Source of the DNA: Actinomadura sp. J1-007 | GTDB lineage: Bacteria > Actinomycetota > Actinomycetes > Streptosporangiales > Streptosporangiaceae | Direction of reading: 5' to 3' | Assembly (NCBI RefSeq): GCF_009793335.1 | Contig: NZ_WING01000001.1 | Location: forward strand, 6,696,001-6,760,000 | DNA length: 64,000 bases | In this document: one piece after another, positions 20,184 to 30,120 of the stretch | How the letters are laid out: every line of letters starts with the position of its first letter | Position numbering within the stretch: the first letter of the stretch is position 1 | Made by a program: the position numbers and the translations under genes | The notes under the pieces: generated by a model | Databases searched by the model: none | The model's input: only the letters and a program-made list of their open reading frames with translations | Told to the model about the DNA's origin: nothing

Positions 20184-22909
20184 GTGGCGACGAAAGCAGC
20201 GACCCCTGACAAGAAAGACCGGCTTCTCCTGCTCGACGGGCACTCCCTGGCCTATCGGGCGTTCTTCGCGCTGCCGGTGGAGAACTTCTCGACGACCGAC
20301 GGGCAGCCGACCAACGCGGTGTACGGCTTCACCTCGATGCTCATCAACGTGCTGCGCGACGAGGAGCCGACCCACATCGCCGTGGCGTTCGACCGGTCCG
20401 AGCCGACGTTCCGGCACGAGCAGTACGTGGAGTACAAGGCCGGCCGGCAGAAGACCCCGGACGAGTTCCGCAGCCAGGTCAGCCTGATCTTCGAGGTGCT
20501 CGACGCGCTGCGGATCCCGCGGATGTCGGTCGCCGGGTTCGAGGCCGACGACATCATCGCCACGCTGTCGGTCCAGGCCACCGAGGCCGGCATGGACACG
20601 CTGATCGTCACCGGCGACCGCGACGCGTTCCAGCTCGTCGACGACCGGGTCACGATCCTCTACCCGATCCGCGGCGTGTCCGAGCTCGCCCGCATGGACC
20701 CGGCCGCCGTCGAGGCCAAGTACGGCGTGCCGCCCGAGCGCTACCGCGAGCTGGCCGCGCTGGTGGGGAGAGCAGCGACAACCTGCCCGGCGTCCCCGGG
20801 GTCGGGCCGAAGACCGCCGCCAAGTGGCTCACCAAGTACGGCGGCCTCGACCGGCTGGTCGAGCACGTCGACGAGATCAAGGGCAAGGCGGGCGACAACC
20901 TGCGCGAGCACCTCGGCGACGTCCTGCGCAACCAGCAGCTCAACAAGCTCGACTGCGAGGTCGGCCTGGAGCTCACCCCGCCGCAGCTCAGCATGGGGCA
21001 GTGGGACCGCGACGAGATCCACACCCTCTTCGACTCGCTCCAGTTCCGGGTGCTGCGCGAGCGCCTCTACGCGACGCTGAGCGCCGTCGAACCCGAGGCC
21101 GACGAGGGCTTCGACGTCGAGGTCGACGCGCTGGAGCCCGGCGCGCTCGGCGCCTGGCTGGAGTCCAACGCCACCGGCGCCGACCGCATCGGCGTCGCCG
21201 TCACCGGCACCTGGGGCCGCGGCACCGGCGAGCTCACCGCCCTCGCGCTCGCCTCCCCGAAGGGCCCCGCCGTCAGCCTCGACCCGGCCGAGCTGATCGA
21301 GGACGACGAGCGGGCCCTCGCCGCCTGGCTCGCCGACCCGGCCAGGCCGAAGGCGATGCACGAGGCCAAGGGCCCGATGCTGGCGTTCGCCGCGCGCGGC
21401 CTGACCCTCGCGGGCATCACCAGCGACACCGCCCTCGCCGCCTACCTCGCGCTGCCCGGCCAGCGCACGTTCGACCTCGCCGACCTCGTGCTGCGCTACC
21501 TGCATCGCGAGCTGCGCAACGAGTCCGACGACTCCGGCCAGCTCACCCTCGACGGCTCCGGCGAGGAGGAGGCCGCCCAGGACCTCGCCGTGCGGGCCCG
21601 CGCGGTCGCCGAGCTGGCGGACGTCCTCGACAAGGACCTCGACAAGCGCGGCGCGACCCGGCTGCTGCACGAGGTCGAGCTGCCCCTCGTCGGCGTCCTC
21701 GCCGGCATGGAGCGCGCGGGCATCGCCGTCGACGCCGACCACCTGGCCGGCCTGTCGGCCTCGCTCGGCGGGCAGGTCAAGGAGGAGGAGCAGGCCGCGC
21801 ACACCGCCGTCGGGCGCGAGTTCAACCTCGGCTCGCCCAAGCAGGTGCAGCAGGTGCTGTTCGACGAGCTCGGCCTGCCCAAGACCAAGCGCACCAAGAC
21901 CGGCTACACCACCGACTCCGAGGCGCTGACGGGCCTGCTGGAGAAGGACGGCCACCCCGTCCTGGAGCACATCCTGCGCTGGCGCGAGGTCGCCAAGCTC
22001 AAGAGCATCGTCGACTCGCTGATCCCGATGCTCGACGACGCCGGGCGCATCCACACCACGTTCAACCAGATGATCGCGGCGACCGGGCGGCTGTCGTCCA
22101 CCGACCCCAACCTCCAGAACATCCCGATCCGCACCGCCGAGGGCCGCCAGATCCGCGAGGCGTTCGTCGTCGGCGCCGCGCCCGCCGGGCCGTCCTCGCC
22201 CGAGGTCGTGTACGAGTCGCTGCTCACGGCCGACTACTCGCAGATCGAGCTGCGGATCATGGCGCACCTCTCCGAGGACGAGGCGCTTCTGGAGGCGTTC
22301 AACTCCGGCGCCGACTTCCACACGATCACCGCGAGCCGCGTGTTCGGGCTGCCGCCCGAGCAGATCGACTCCGAGCTGCGCGCCCGCATCAAGGCCATGA
22401 ACTACGGCCTCGCCTACGGCCTGTCGGCCTACGGGCTCTCCCAGCAGCTGCGCATCTCGCCCGAGGAGGCGCGCGGGCTGATGGAGGAGTACTTCCAGCA
22501 GTTCGGCGGCGTGCGCGACTACCTGCGCGACGTCGTCGCGCGGGCCCGGCAGGACGGCTACACCGAGACGATCCTCGGCCGCCGCCGCTACCTGCCCGAC
22601 CTCAACTCCGACAACCGGCAGCGCCGCGAGATGGCCGAGCGGATGGCCCTCAACGCGCCGATCCAGGGCTCGGCCGCCGACATCATCAAGGTCGCCAGCC
22701 TCAACGTCGACCGCGCGCTGCGCGAGGCGGGCCTGACGTCCCGGATGCTCCTCCAGGTCCACGACGAGCTCGTCTTCGAGGTCGCCCCCGGCGAGCTCGA
22801 CCGGCTCCAGTCCCTGGTCCGCGAGCAGATGGCGGGCGCCTACGAGCTCCGCGCCCCCCTGGGCGTCTCCATGGGCACCGGCCGCACCTGGCAGGACGCC
22901 GCCCACTGA
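20184..22909 (+). CDS. polA: DNA polymerase I; one frame break
   Basis: About 908 aa after repair. The 5'-nuclease domain starts at DRLLLLDGHSLAYRAFFALP and includes FEADDIIATL and TGDRDAFQL. The polymerase domain has motif A DYSQIELRIMAHL, motif B RIKAMNYGLAYGLSAYG and motif C QVHDELVFE. The middle domain lacks the Asp/Glu pairs of a working 3'-5' exonuclease, as in other actinobacterial PolI and Taq. The frame breaks at the GGGG run 20765-20768; one more G gives LVGESSDNLPGVPGVGPKTAA, the expected helix-hairpin-helix. A TAGAGT hexamer at 20172-20177, 6 nt before GTG 20184, suggests a leaderless transcript. Since polA is important for growth, the break is probably a sequence error. Confidence 0.95.
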
Positions 22910-23551
22910 CCCCCGCGGGACCCGCCCCGCGGGTCCCACACCCCCGCCCCGCCCCGCCCCGCCCCGCGCCCACCGCCGCCGCGCCGAACTGGGCTCAGAC
23001 CCCGCCCCGCCGGTCCGCCGTGCCCCGCGACCGCGTGATGCGCTGTGCCCGGGCCAGACTCGTCCCGCTGGGCTCAGGTCCCGGTCCGTCCCGCCCCGCC
23101 GTGCCCTGCAACCGCGTGATGCGCTGCGCTCGCTGTGCCCGTGCCGGGCTTGGGTCGCGGGATGCCGGGTCGTTGCGTCGCAGGGCGCGTTCGCCTCCGG
23201 CTGGCGCGTTCGCCTCCGGCTGGCGCGTCCGCCTCCGGCTGGCGCGTCCGTCGTGGTGCGCTGCGTTGCCGCCTGTCCCCGCTCTGGCTGCGCGCTCTGG
23301 GCGCGGCTTTGCCGGGTGCATGGGCCGTCAGCCAAGGCGGGGCCGGGGCGGGCGCGGTGCCTTCCGCGGACCTGCGGGCGTCACGGAGGGGAGGCACATG
23401 GGTGTAAGGGGTGAATGTTCGATGGCGGGTACAGGGTGCTTGTCCGCCGATGTCGGACGCGTCGTACGCTGTCCATGGCCGCGTCCGCCGAGGGTTCCGC
23501 GCTCTCGCGGCGGCGGCCGTCCCGCTCTCCGTGAAGACCGACGGGAGGACC
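22910..23551. repeat. Repeat-rich spacer after polA
   Basis: 640 nt without a convincing gene. It holds CCCCG tandem runs (about 22940-22970), two copies of a 31-nt sequence (23015-23045 and 23096-23126, two mismatches, 81-nt period) and a separate 19-nt tandem array. Open frames crossing it have repetitive Arg/Pro/Ala content that follows the DNA repeats, so I read it as non-coding. The last 150 nt may carry the promoter of the deacetylase gene. Confidence 0.65.
23184..23253. repeat. 19-nt tandem repeat, three full copies plus a partial
   Basis: The unit GGCGCGTTCGCCTCCGGCT occurs at 23184-23202, 23203-23221 and 23222-23240 (one T to C change), with a 13-nt partial copy to 23253. It does not form a CRISPR because there are no spacers. 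Confidence 0.85.
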
Positions 23552-24691
23552 GTGCCACTCCTTCACAAGATCGCCGGCGTCGTCGTGGTGTGCGCCGTGA
23601 TCCTCGGGCTCACGCTCCCCGGAGCCCGCCGGGGCCGGGACGGCGGGGCGTCCGCGAGCCGCGCCGGGGCCGAGAGCCGGACCGGGCCGAGCCCGAGCGC
23701 GTCGCCGCGCAGCTCCCGCGCCGACGCCCCGAGGAGCGGGTCGCCCTCCCCGTCGGCGAGCGCGTCGGCCACCGCGACGCCGACCGCGCCGCTCGCCCCC
23801 GCCGCCCCCGCGGCCGCGGCGGTCAAGGCCAACGAGCTCGGCGAGATCCCGGTGCTCATGTACCACCGGATCCTGAAGAAGCCCGAGCTGTCCCTCGACC
23901 GTTCGACGAAGGAGCTGCGCGACGAGCTGACCCGGCTCGCCGAGGAGGGGTACGTCCCGATCACCGCGGCGGAGTTCGTCGGCGGACGGTTCGACGTGCC
24001 CGCGGGCAAGCACCCCGTCGTGCTGACCTTCGACGACAGCACCCCCGGGCATTTCGGCCTGGACGCGCAGGGCAATCCCAAGCCCGACACGGCCGTCGGG
24101 ATCATCGAGGACGTCGCGCGGCGCCACCCCGGCTTCCGGCCGGTCGCGACGTTCTACCTGAACGACGACCTGTTCGGGCTCGGGCCGCAGGCGGCGGCCG
24201 GGCTCCGGTGGCTCGTCCAGCACGGGTTCGAGATCGGCAACCACACCGTCACCCACCCGGACCTGTCCAGGATGGCCAAGAAGAAGGTCCAGGACGAGAT
24301 CGGCGGGATGGAGGGCAGGATCCTCTCGCTGACCGGGCAGCACACGACCACGTTCGCCTACCCGTTCGGGGCCGTGCCGAAGAAGCGCGAGTGGGCGCAG
24401 CGCCGGGACGGCCAGTACGGTTTCCAGGGGGTCTTCCTCGCGGGCTGGAAGCCGTCGGAGTCCCCGTACGACAAGGACTTCGACCGGTGGGCGATCACCC
24501 GGGTGCGGTCCGAGGGCAAGATCAGGGAGAACGACTGCAAGAAGTTCTGCTCGACCGCCTGGCTGGACGAGCTCGACGACCACCCGGCCCAGCGGTACAC
24601 CTCCGACGGGGATCCGGGCACGATCACGTTCCCCGGCAAGGAGAAGCGGCGGCTGGACGAGCGGTACCGTTCCATGGCCCGCGTCTACTGA
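23552..24691 (+). CDS. Membrane-anchored or secreted polysaccharide deacetylase (CE4)
   Basis: 379 aa from GTG 23552, which has GGGAGG 5 nt upstream. An N-terminal hydrophobic segment (IAGVVVVCAVILGLTL) acts as signal or anchor, then a Ser/Pro/Ala-rich linker of about 70 aa, then a NodB-type domain: IPVLMYHRI, TFDDST (metal-binding Asp motif), HTVTHPDLS (HxxxH zinc site) and FAYPFG. Family members remove N-acetyl groups from peptidoglycan or other polysaccharides at the cell surface. A pair of close cysteines (CKKFC) near the C terminus may form a disulfide. Confidence 0.88.
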   Translation: MPLLHKIAGVVVVCAVILGLTLPGARRGRDGGASASRAGAESRTGPSPSASPRSSRADAPRSGSPSPSASASATATPTAPLAPAAPAAAAVKANELGEIPVLMYHRILKKPELSLDRSTKELRDELTRLAEEGYVPITAAEFVGGRFDVPAGKHPVVLTFDDSTPGHFGLDAQGNPKPDTAVGIIEDVARRHPGFRPVATFYLNDDLFGLGPQAAAGLRWLVQHGFEIGNHTVTHPDLSRMAKKKVQDEIGGMEGRILSLTGQHTTTFAYPFGAVPKKREWAQRRDGQYGFQGVFLAGWKPSESPYDKDFDRWAITRVRSEGKIRENDCKKFCSTAWLDELDDHPAQRYTSDGDPGTITFPGKEKRRLDERYRSMARVY

Positions 24692-24958
24692 CCCGGCGGC
24701 TCCGGTCCCGTTCTCCCGGGACGGTGCCGCGCCGTCCGGATTGACCACGCGGTCCTGGTCCCATATCCTGATCGCTGCGCTGTGGGTCTGCGCGCGCTTC
24801 GGACGGAGCAGGCTCGCGCTCGGTCAGGTCGTCGACATCGGTTCGGTGCAACGACGCGGTTCATCGCCGCGTTCCATTCCGGTCCTCGGCAGGGCGGATA
24901 CCGGCCCTCCGCGCATCGCCAGACACCTACTATGTCCGTATCCGGAGCCAGCCGACAC

Positions 24959-26449
24959 ATGACGAGCAGCACCGAGGCCACCTCGACCACCCCGCAGGTA
25001 GCGGTCAACGACATCGGATCCGAGGAAGCCTTCCTCGCCGCGATCGATGAGACCATCAAGTACTTCAACGACGGCGACATCGTCGAAGGCACCGTTGTCA
25101 AGGTCGATCGAGACGAGGTCCTCCTCGACATCGGCTACAAGACGGAAGGTGTCATCCCCTCCCGTGAGCTCTCCATCAAGCACGACGTCGACCCCAACGA
25201 GGTCGTCACCGTCGGAGACCACGTCGAGGCCCTCGTCCTCCAGAAGGAGGACAAGGAAGGCCGTCTGATCCTGTCCAAGAAGCGCGCGCAGTACGAGCGC
25301 GCCTGGGGCACGATCGAGAAGATCAAGGACGAGGACGGCATCGTCACCGGCACGGTCATCGAGGTCGTCAAGGGCGGTCTCATCCTCGACATCGGGCTGC
25401 GCGGCTTCCTGCCGGCGTCCCTGGTCGAGATGCGCCGGGTCCGCGACCTGCAGCCGTACGTCGGCCGCGAGCTCGAAGCCAAGATCATCGAGCTCGACAA
25501 GAACCGCAACAACGTGGTCCTGTCCCGCCGCGCCTGGCTGGAGCAGACCCAGAGCGAGGTCCGCCAGACCTTCCTCAACACCTTGCAGAAGGGCCAGGTC
25601 CGCAAGGGCGTCGTGTCCTCGATCGTCAACTTCGGCGCGTTCGTCGACCTCGGCGGCGTGGACGGCCTGGTGCACGTGTCCGAGCTGTCCTGGAAGCACA
25701 TCGACCACCCCTCCGAGGTCGTCGAGGTGGGCCAGGAGGTCACGGTCGAGGTCCTGGACGTCGACATGGAGCGCGAGCGCGTCTCCCTGTCGCTCAAGGC
25801 GACCCAGGAAGACCCGTGGCAGCAGTTCGCCCGCACCCACCAGATCGGCCAGGTCGTGCCGGGCCGCGTCACCAAGCTGGTGCCGTTCGGCGCGTTCGTC
25901 CGGGTCGAGGAGGGCATCGAGGGCCTGGTGCACATCTCCGAGCTGGCCGAGCGCCACGTGGAGATCCCCGAGCAGGTCGTCCAGGTCGGCGACGAGATCT
26001 TCGTGAAGATCATCGACATCGACCTCGACCGGCGCCGGATCAGCCTGTCGCTCAAGCAGGCCAACGAGTCCGCCGCGGGCATCGAGGAAGAGGACTTCGA
26101 CCCGACGCTCTACGGCATGCCCGCCGAGTACGACGAGCAGGGGAACTACAAGTACCCCGAGGGCTTCGACTCGGAGACCGGCGAGTGGCTCGAAGGGTTC
26201 GACGAGCAGCGCGAGACCTGGGAGCGGCAGTACGCCGAGGCCCGCTCCCGCTTCGACGCGCACCGCAAGCAGATCGAGGAGGCCCGCAAGGCCGAGGCGG
26301 AGGCCGACACGGCGCCCGCTCCGGCCAGCACGGGCGGCGGCGGCGAGACCTCGTACTCCGGCGGCGGCGAGTCCGAGTCGGGCGGTGGCGCGCTGGCCAC
26401 CGACGAGGCCCTGGCGGCGCTGCGGGAGAAGCTCTCCGGCGGTCAGTGA
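24959..26449 (+). CDS. rpsA: 30S ribosomal protein S1
   Basis: 496 aa from ATG 24959, with GGAG at about 24943. Four S1 RNA-binding repeats are visible, beginning at GDIVEGTVVKVDRDEVLLDIGYK, DGIVTGTVIEVVKGGLILDIGLRG, GQVRKGVVSSIVNFGAFVDLGG and GQVVPGRVTKLVPFGAFVRVEEG. The C-terminal tail is acidic and Gly/Ser-rich, as in actinobacterial S1. It brings mRNA to the 30S subunit. The gene precedes coaE in the usual actinobacterial order and ends at a very strong terminator. Confidence 0.97.
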   Translation: MTSSTEATSTTPQVAVNDIGSEEAFLAAIDETIKYFNDGDIVEGTVVKVDRDEVLLDIGYKTEGVIPSRELSIKHDVDPNEVVTVGDHVEALVLQKEDKEGRLILSKKRAQYERAWGTIEKIKDEDGIVTGTVIEVVKGGLILDIGLRGFLPASLVEMRRVRDLQPYVGRELEAKIIELDKNRNNVVLSRRAWLEQTQSEVRQTFLNTLQKGQVRKGVVSSIVNFGAFVDLGGVDGLVHVSELSWKHIDHPSEVVEVGQEVTVEVLDVDMERERVSLSLKATQEDPWQQFARTHQIGQVVPGRVTKLVPFGAFVRVEEGIEGLVHISELAERHVEIPEQVVQVGDEIFVKIIDIDLDRRRISLSLKQANESAAGIEEEDFDPTLYGMPAEYDEQGNYKYPEGFDSETGEWLEGFDEQRETWERQYAEARSRFDAHRKQIEEARKAEAEADTAPAPASTGGGGETSYSGGGESESGGGALATDEALAALREKLSGGQ

Positions 26450-26592
26450 CACGACGCCCGTCCCGGGGCCGGCGACCGGCCGGTCCCGGCGGGCGCCCGC
26501 TGACCACCCGCGCGCCGCTCCCGCGGCGGGGCCGTCCGCCTCGGACGGTTCCGGCGCGGACGGCGCGCGCGGCGGCCGGTGAAAAACCATGA

Positions 26593-26636
26593 TCACGGCC
26601 GGAGGCCGATCCCCTGGGATCGTCCTCCGGCCGTGA
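26593..26636 (+). terminator. Strong terminator after rpsA
   Basis: A long hairpin: outer stem TCACGGCCGGAGG (13 bp), one mismatch, then CGATCCC-CT-GGGATCG (7 bp, 2-nt loop). About 20 paired positions in all. Confidence 0.88.
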
Positions 26637-26926
26637 CCTGTTTCTCCCCGCGAATCCAGACACGCCCGCACGGTCCGCGCGCGATCCGCGCGGTCATGCG
26701 GCAGGCTGTACGGGTCGCACGGAACCGCCGCGCGGCCGTGCCCGCCTTCCGCGGCGGCACGCCCCGCACGGCGGCCCGCAGCGGAGCCGCGACCCCACGG
26801 GGCCGAGACCCACGGAGTCGCGGATCCGCGGCACGGGGCGCGGCACCGGCACGACCCGCGGCGCTCCGTACGTCCCGTCCGCCCCCGCCCGTCCCCCAGC
26901 ACGTCCCTCCCGGGAGCATTCGTCAA

Positions 26927-28888
26927 TTGGCCAGCACAGACGCCAGCACACACGCGGGAACGAGCCGCGGCGGCCACGCCGCGCCCGGTCCCTCCATCGT
27001 CCCGCAGGGCCCGGCCCGGCTCGCGCTGATCGCGATCACGGTGGCGGTGCTCGCGCAGACCCTGCGCTTCGCCCTGCCCCAGCTCGACCACTTCGCCGAC
27101 ACCGCCGGGACCGGCGCCGCCGCCGCGGTCGTCATGGTGATCTTCCTGGCCGGGTTCGCGGCGCCGCTGATCCGCCGCGCGGGCGGCCCCCGCGCGCTGC
27201 TGCTCGCCGGCGTCGGCGGGCTGTTCGCCGTGCGGCTGCTCGCCCAGGTCCTCACCCCGCAGACGTGGCTGGCGCTGGTCGGCACCGCCGTCGGCATGAT
27301 CGCGGTCGCGGCCCTGTACGAGGGGGCGCGCGGCCTGTCGGGCGTCGGGTTCGCCACCGCGACCGTCGCCGGGCTCGCCGCCGACAGCGCGGTCCGGATG
27401 GCGTTCGCCACCTGGGACCCGGTGTGGCGCACCGGGATCTTCCCCTGGCTGGTGTGCCTGGTGTGGGTCGGGCTCGGCGCCGCGGCCCTCTACCGTGAGC
27501 TGGCGTCCGGGCCGGTGGCCGCGCCCGGCCTGTCCTGGCGGGACGCGCTCGGCGCCGCCGCGTTCGGACCGTTCCTCGCCCTCCAGGTGCTGGTGCTGTC
27601 CAGCCCCGCGTTCGTCGCGTCGTCCGGATGGCGGTCGCTGACGGCCGCGCACGTCATCGTGGTCGCCGGGCAGGGCCTCGCGCTCGCGTTCCTCGCGTCC
27701 GGCCTCGCCGTGCGGGCCGTCCCGGGCGGGGTGTGCGTGCTCGGCGGGACGCTGCTCGGCGTCGGCGCGGGCGCGATCGCCGGAACGTACGCGATCTCCG
27801 GCATCGAGGTGGTGCCGATCGTGATCGTCGGGCACGTGCTGTCGGCGTGGCTGCTCGCCGTCGCGTGCCGGGCGCCGCTGCGCCGCGCGGGCACCGGCGG
27901 GCCGGTCTGGCGGGTGGACGTCGGCGCGGCGACGGGCGGGCTGCTCGTCGCGGTGATCCTCGTGCCGTACCAGATCAGCGCGATCCAGCCGTTCCCGCTG
28001 CCCAACAACGTGCTGCCCGGCCTCGCCGGGATCCTGCTCGGCGCGCTCGCCGCGATCGCGGCCGCCCGCGGCGGGCCGCTGCCCGCCCGCGCGCCGCTGC
28101 GCGCGCTGACCGCCGGCGCCGCCGCGCTGGTCCTGCTGCTCGGCACGCTGGTGTTCACGATCGCCGGGCCGGACGGCAAGGCGAAGGCGGGCCCGGCGCC
28201 CGGCCGGGTGCGGGTGATGAGCTACAACATCCACGACGCCGTCGGCCAGGAGGGCCGCCTCGACCCCGAGAAGGTCGCCGAGACGATCGAGGGGCAGCGC
28301 GCCCAGGTCGTCCTGCTCCAGGAGGCGAGCCGCGGGTCGCTGCTGTCCGGCACGACGGACGTGGCGGTGTGGCTGTCGCGGCGGCTCGGCATGACGCTGC
28401 TGTGGGGACCGGCCGCCGACCAGCAGTTCGGCAACGCGATCCTCACCTCGCTGCCCGTCCGGCGGTCCGGGACGGGCCGGATGCCGAAGGGCGACTGGTC
28501 CCAGATCCGCGGGTACGTGTGGGCGCGGCTCGGCGTCGGCTCCACCACGATGGACGTGTGGTCCACGCACCTGGAGGGCGGCCGCGACCAGGGCAAGGAG
28601 CGCGAGCGGGAGGTCGCGGCGCTGCTGCGCGCGTGGGGCGGCGCGCCCCGCACGATCATCGCGGGCGACTTCAACGCCGCTCCCGACAGCGACGAGATCG
28701 GCCGGATGCTCGACTCGGAGATGCGCAGCGCGGCGCTCGGCGGCGACGCGTCGCCGACCACCCCGGACGGCGCCCGGCTCGACTGGGTCTTCGGGACCGA
28801 CGACCTGCTGTTCTCCGACTACGAGGTGCCGCGCTCGAAGGCGTCCGACCACTATCCCGTCGCGGTGACCGTCCGGATCGGGCGGTGA
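26927..28888 (+). CDS. Polytopic membrane protein with C-terminal endonuclease/exonuclease/phosphatase domain
   Basis: 653 aa from TTG 26927, preceded by CGGGAG. An ATG 348 nt upstream lies inside the rpsA terminator and is rejected. About 12-13 hydrophobic segments fill residues 30-410. The C-terminal domain of about 230 aa is an EEP hydrolase: MSYNIHDA, VVLLQEAS (Glu metal ligand), STHLEGG, IIAGDFNAAPDS (Asp/Asn) and SDHYPV (His). The topology suggests a hydrolase linked to a lipid or glycan-handling membrane part. Substrate is unknown; sphingomyelinase-, nuclease- or inositol phosphatase-like activity are all possible within the fold. A gene in this position between rpsA and coaE is common in actinobacteria. 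Confidence 0.82.
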   Translation: MASTDASTHAGTSRGGHAAPGPSIVPQGPARLALIAITVAVLAQTLRFALPQLDHFADTAGTGAAAAVVMVIFLAGFAAPLIRRAGGPRALLLAGVGGLFAVRLLAQVLTPQTWLALVGTAVGMIAVAALYEGARGLSGVGFATATVAGLAADSAVRMAFATWDPVWRTGIFPWLVCLVWVGLGAAALYRELASGPVAAPGLSWRDALGAAAFGPFLALQVLVLSSPAFVASSGWRSLTAAHVIVVAGQGLALAFLASGLAVRAVPGGVCVLGGTLLGVGAGAIAGTYAISGIEVVPIVIVGHVLSAWLLAVACRAPLRRAGTGGPVWRVDVGAATGGLLVAVILVPYQISAIQPFPLPNNVLPGLAGILLGALAAIAAARGGPLPARAPLRALTAGAAALVLLLGTLVFTIAGPDGKAKAGPAPGRVRVMSYNIHDAVGQEGRLDPEKVAETIEGQRAQVVLLQEASRGSLLSGTTDVAVWLSRRLGMTLLWGPAADQQFGNAILTSLPVRRSGTGRMPKGDWSQIRGYVWARLGVGSTTMDVWSTHLEGGRDQGKEREREVAALLRAWGGAPRTIIAGDFNAAPDSDEIGRMLDSEMRSAALGGDASPTTPDGARLDWVFGTDDLLFSDYEVPRSKASDHYPVAVTVRIGR

Positions 28889-28925
28889 GGAGACCGCCGC
28901 CCGCCGCGCCGCTAGTGTCGTCGGC

Positions 28926-29417
28926 ATGAGCGAGACGGTGGTGATCGAACCGGCGGTTCCGGACGACGCCGGGGAGATCCTGACCGTGCAGCGGGCGGCG
29001 TACGTGTCGGAGGCGCAGCTCTACGGCGACCCGTTCATCTCGCCGCTGGTCGAGTCGCAGGAGCAGATGCGCAAGGTGCTCTGCGGCGACGCGGTGACGC
29101 TGAAGGCGCTGCTGGGCGGCCGGATCGTCGGTGCCGTACGGGCGCAGTTCAGCGAGCACACGTGCCTGATCGGGCGGCTGGTCGTCGCGCCCGACGTGCA
29201 GGGCAGGGGCGTCGGGGCGCGGCTGATGCGGGAGCTGGAGCGGCGGGTCGCCGGGCGGGCCGACGCCTGCGTGCTGTTCACCGGCCACCTGTCGGAGGGC
29301 AACCTGCGGCTCTACCGCAGCCTCGGCTACACCGAGACGCACCGGGAGCGGGTCGCGGCGCACCTGACGTTCGTGCACATGCGCAAGCCCCTCGTGGCCG
29401 AGGCCGCGCCGTCCTGA
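28926..29417 (+). CDS. GNAT family N-acetyltransferase
   Basis: 163 aa. The acetyl-CoA binding motif VVAPDVQGRGVGARLM and the downstream YRSLGYTET segment are typical of GNAT enzymes. Substrate is unknown. It lies 37 nt after the EEP protein gene and 13 nt before coaE, so the three genes are probably one transcription unit. Confidence 0.85.
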   Translation: MSETVVIEPAVPDDAGEILTVQRAAYVSEAQLYGDPFISPLVESQEQMRKVLCGDAVTLKALLGGRIVGAVRAQFSEHTCLIGRLVVAPDVQGRGVGARLMRELERRVAGRADACVLFTGHLSEGNLRLYRSLGYTETHRERVAAHLTFVHMRKPLVAEAAPS

Positions 29418-29430
29418 GTACGGTGGGCCC

Positions 29431-30030
29431 GTGCTGAAAGTGGGACTGACGGGCGGCATCGGCTCGGGCAAGAGCGAGGTGTCGGCGCTGCTGGACGAGC
29501 GCGGCGCCCTGATCATCGACGCGGACCTGATCGCGCGGGAGGTGGTCGAGCCCGGCACGCCGGGCCTCGCCGCCGTCGTCGCGGAGTTCGGCGAGGAGGT
29601 GCTCCTCCCGGACGGGGGCCTCGACCGGGAGCGGGTCGGCTCGATCGTGTTCGCCGACGCCGACCGCCTCGCCGCGCTCAACGCGATCGTCCACCCGCTG
29701 GTGGGGGAGCGGATGGGCGAGCTGATGGACGCCGCGCCGAGCGGGGCGATCGTCGTCTACGACGTGCCGCTGCTCACCGAGAACGGCCTGGCCGCGATGT
29801 ACGACGTCGTCGTGGTCGTGGACGCGCCCGTGGAGACGCAGCTCGACCGCCTCACGTCCCGCCGGGGCATGACGGAGGAGGCGGCGCGGGCCCGCATCGC
29901 CGCGCAGGCGTCCCGCGAGGACCGCCGCGCCATCGCCGACCACGTGATCGACAACTCCGGCTCCCTGGACGACCTCAAGACCCAGGTCGACGCCCTCTGG
30001 GAGGACCTCACCCGCCGCGCGCCCGCATAG
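29431..30030 (+). CDS. coaE: Dephospho-CoA kinase
   Basis: 199 aa from GTG 29431. P-loop GLTGGIGSGKSEV at the N terminus, DADLIAREVVEPG, HPLVGERM and YDVPLLTENGL are characteristic of CoaE, which phosphorylates dephospho-CoA in the last step of coenzyme A synthesis. Length is normal; the longer UPF0157-fused form seen in some actinobacteria is absent here. It is convergent with the giant TIR-NACHT-WD40 gene. Confidence 0.95.
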   Translation: MLKVGLTGGIGSGKSEVSALLDERGALIIDADLIAREVVEPGTPGLAAVVAEFGEEVLLPDGGLDRERVGSIVFADADRLAALNAIVHPLVGERMGELMDAAPSGAIVVYDVPLLTENGLAAMYDVVVVVDAPVETQLDRLTSRRGMTEEAARARIAAQASREDRRAIADHVIDNSGSLDDLKTQVDALWEDLTRRAPA

Positions 30031-30120
30031 CCCGCCAGGGCCGGTGGCCGCCCGTTCCGCCGGGCCCTGCCGCCCCGCCCCGGCCAGCGCGTGCGGCGCG
30101 CGGCGTGCCGGGGGGGCGGG

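Noticed and set aside
20765..20768. Programmed frameshifting in polA, uvrB or other broken genes
   Set aside because: The sites share only short G/C runs, lack a common slippery sequence or downstream structure, and affect many unrelated genes. Missing bases in the sequence explain them better.
23184..23253. CRISPR array
   Set aside because: Repeats are head-to-tail without spacers, and no cas genes are in the window.
22995..23321. Open frame with Arg/Pro/Ala repeats after polA
   Set aside because: The protein repeats mirror the DNA tandem repeats, there is no good start or ribosome site, and similar frames exist on both strands.
26579..26926. N-terminal extension of the EEP membrane protein to ATG 26579
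   Set aside because: That start lies immediately before, and the frame runs through, the rpsA terminator; the extension is Arg/Pro-rich. TTG 26927 has a ribosome site and precedes the first membrane helix.
24824..28927. A 1367-codon open frame antisense to rpsA and the EEP gene
   Set aside because: It runs through two real genes and two intergenic regions including the rpsA terminator, with no recognisable domain.
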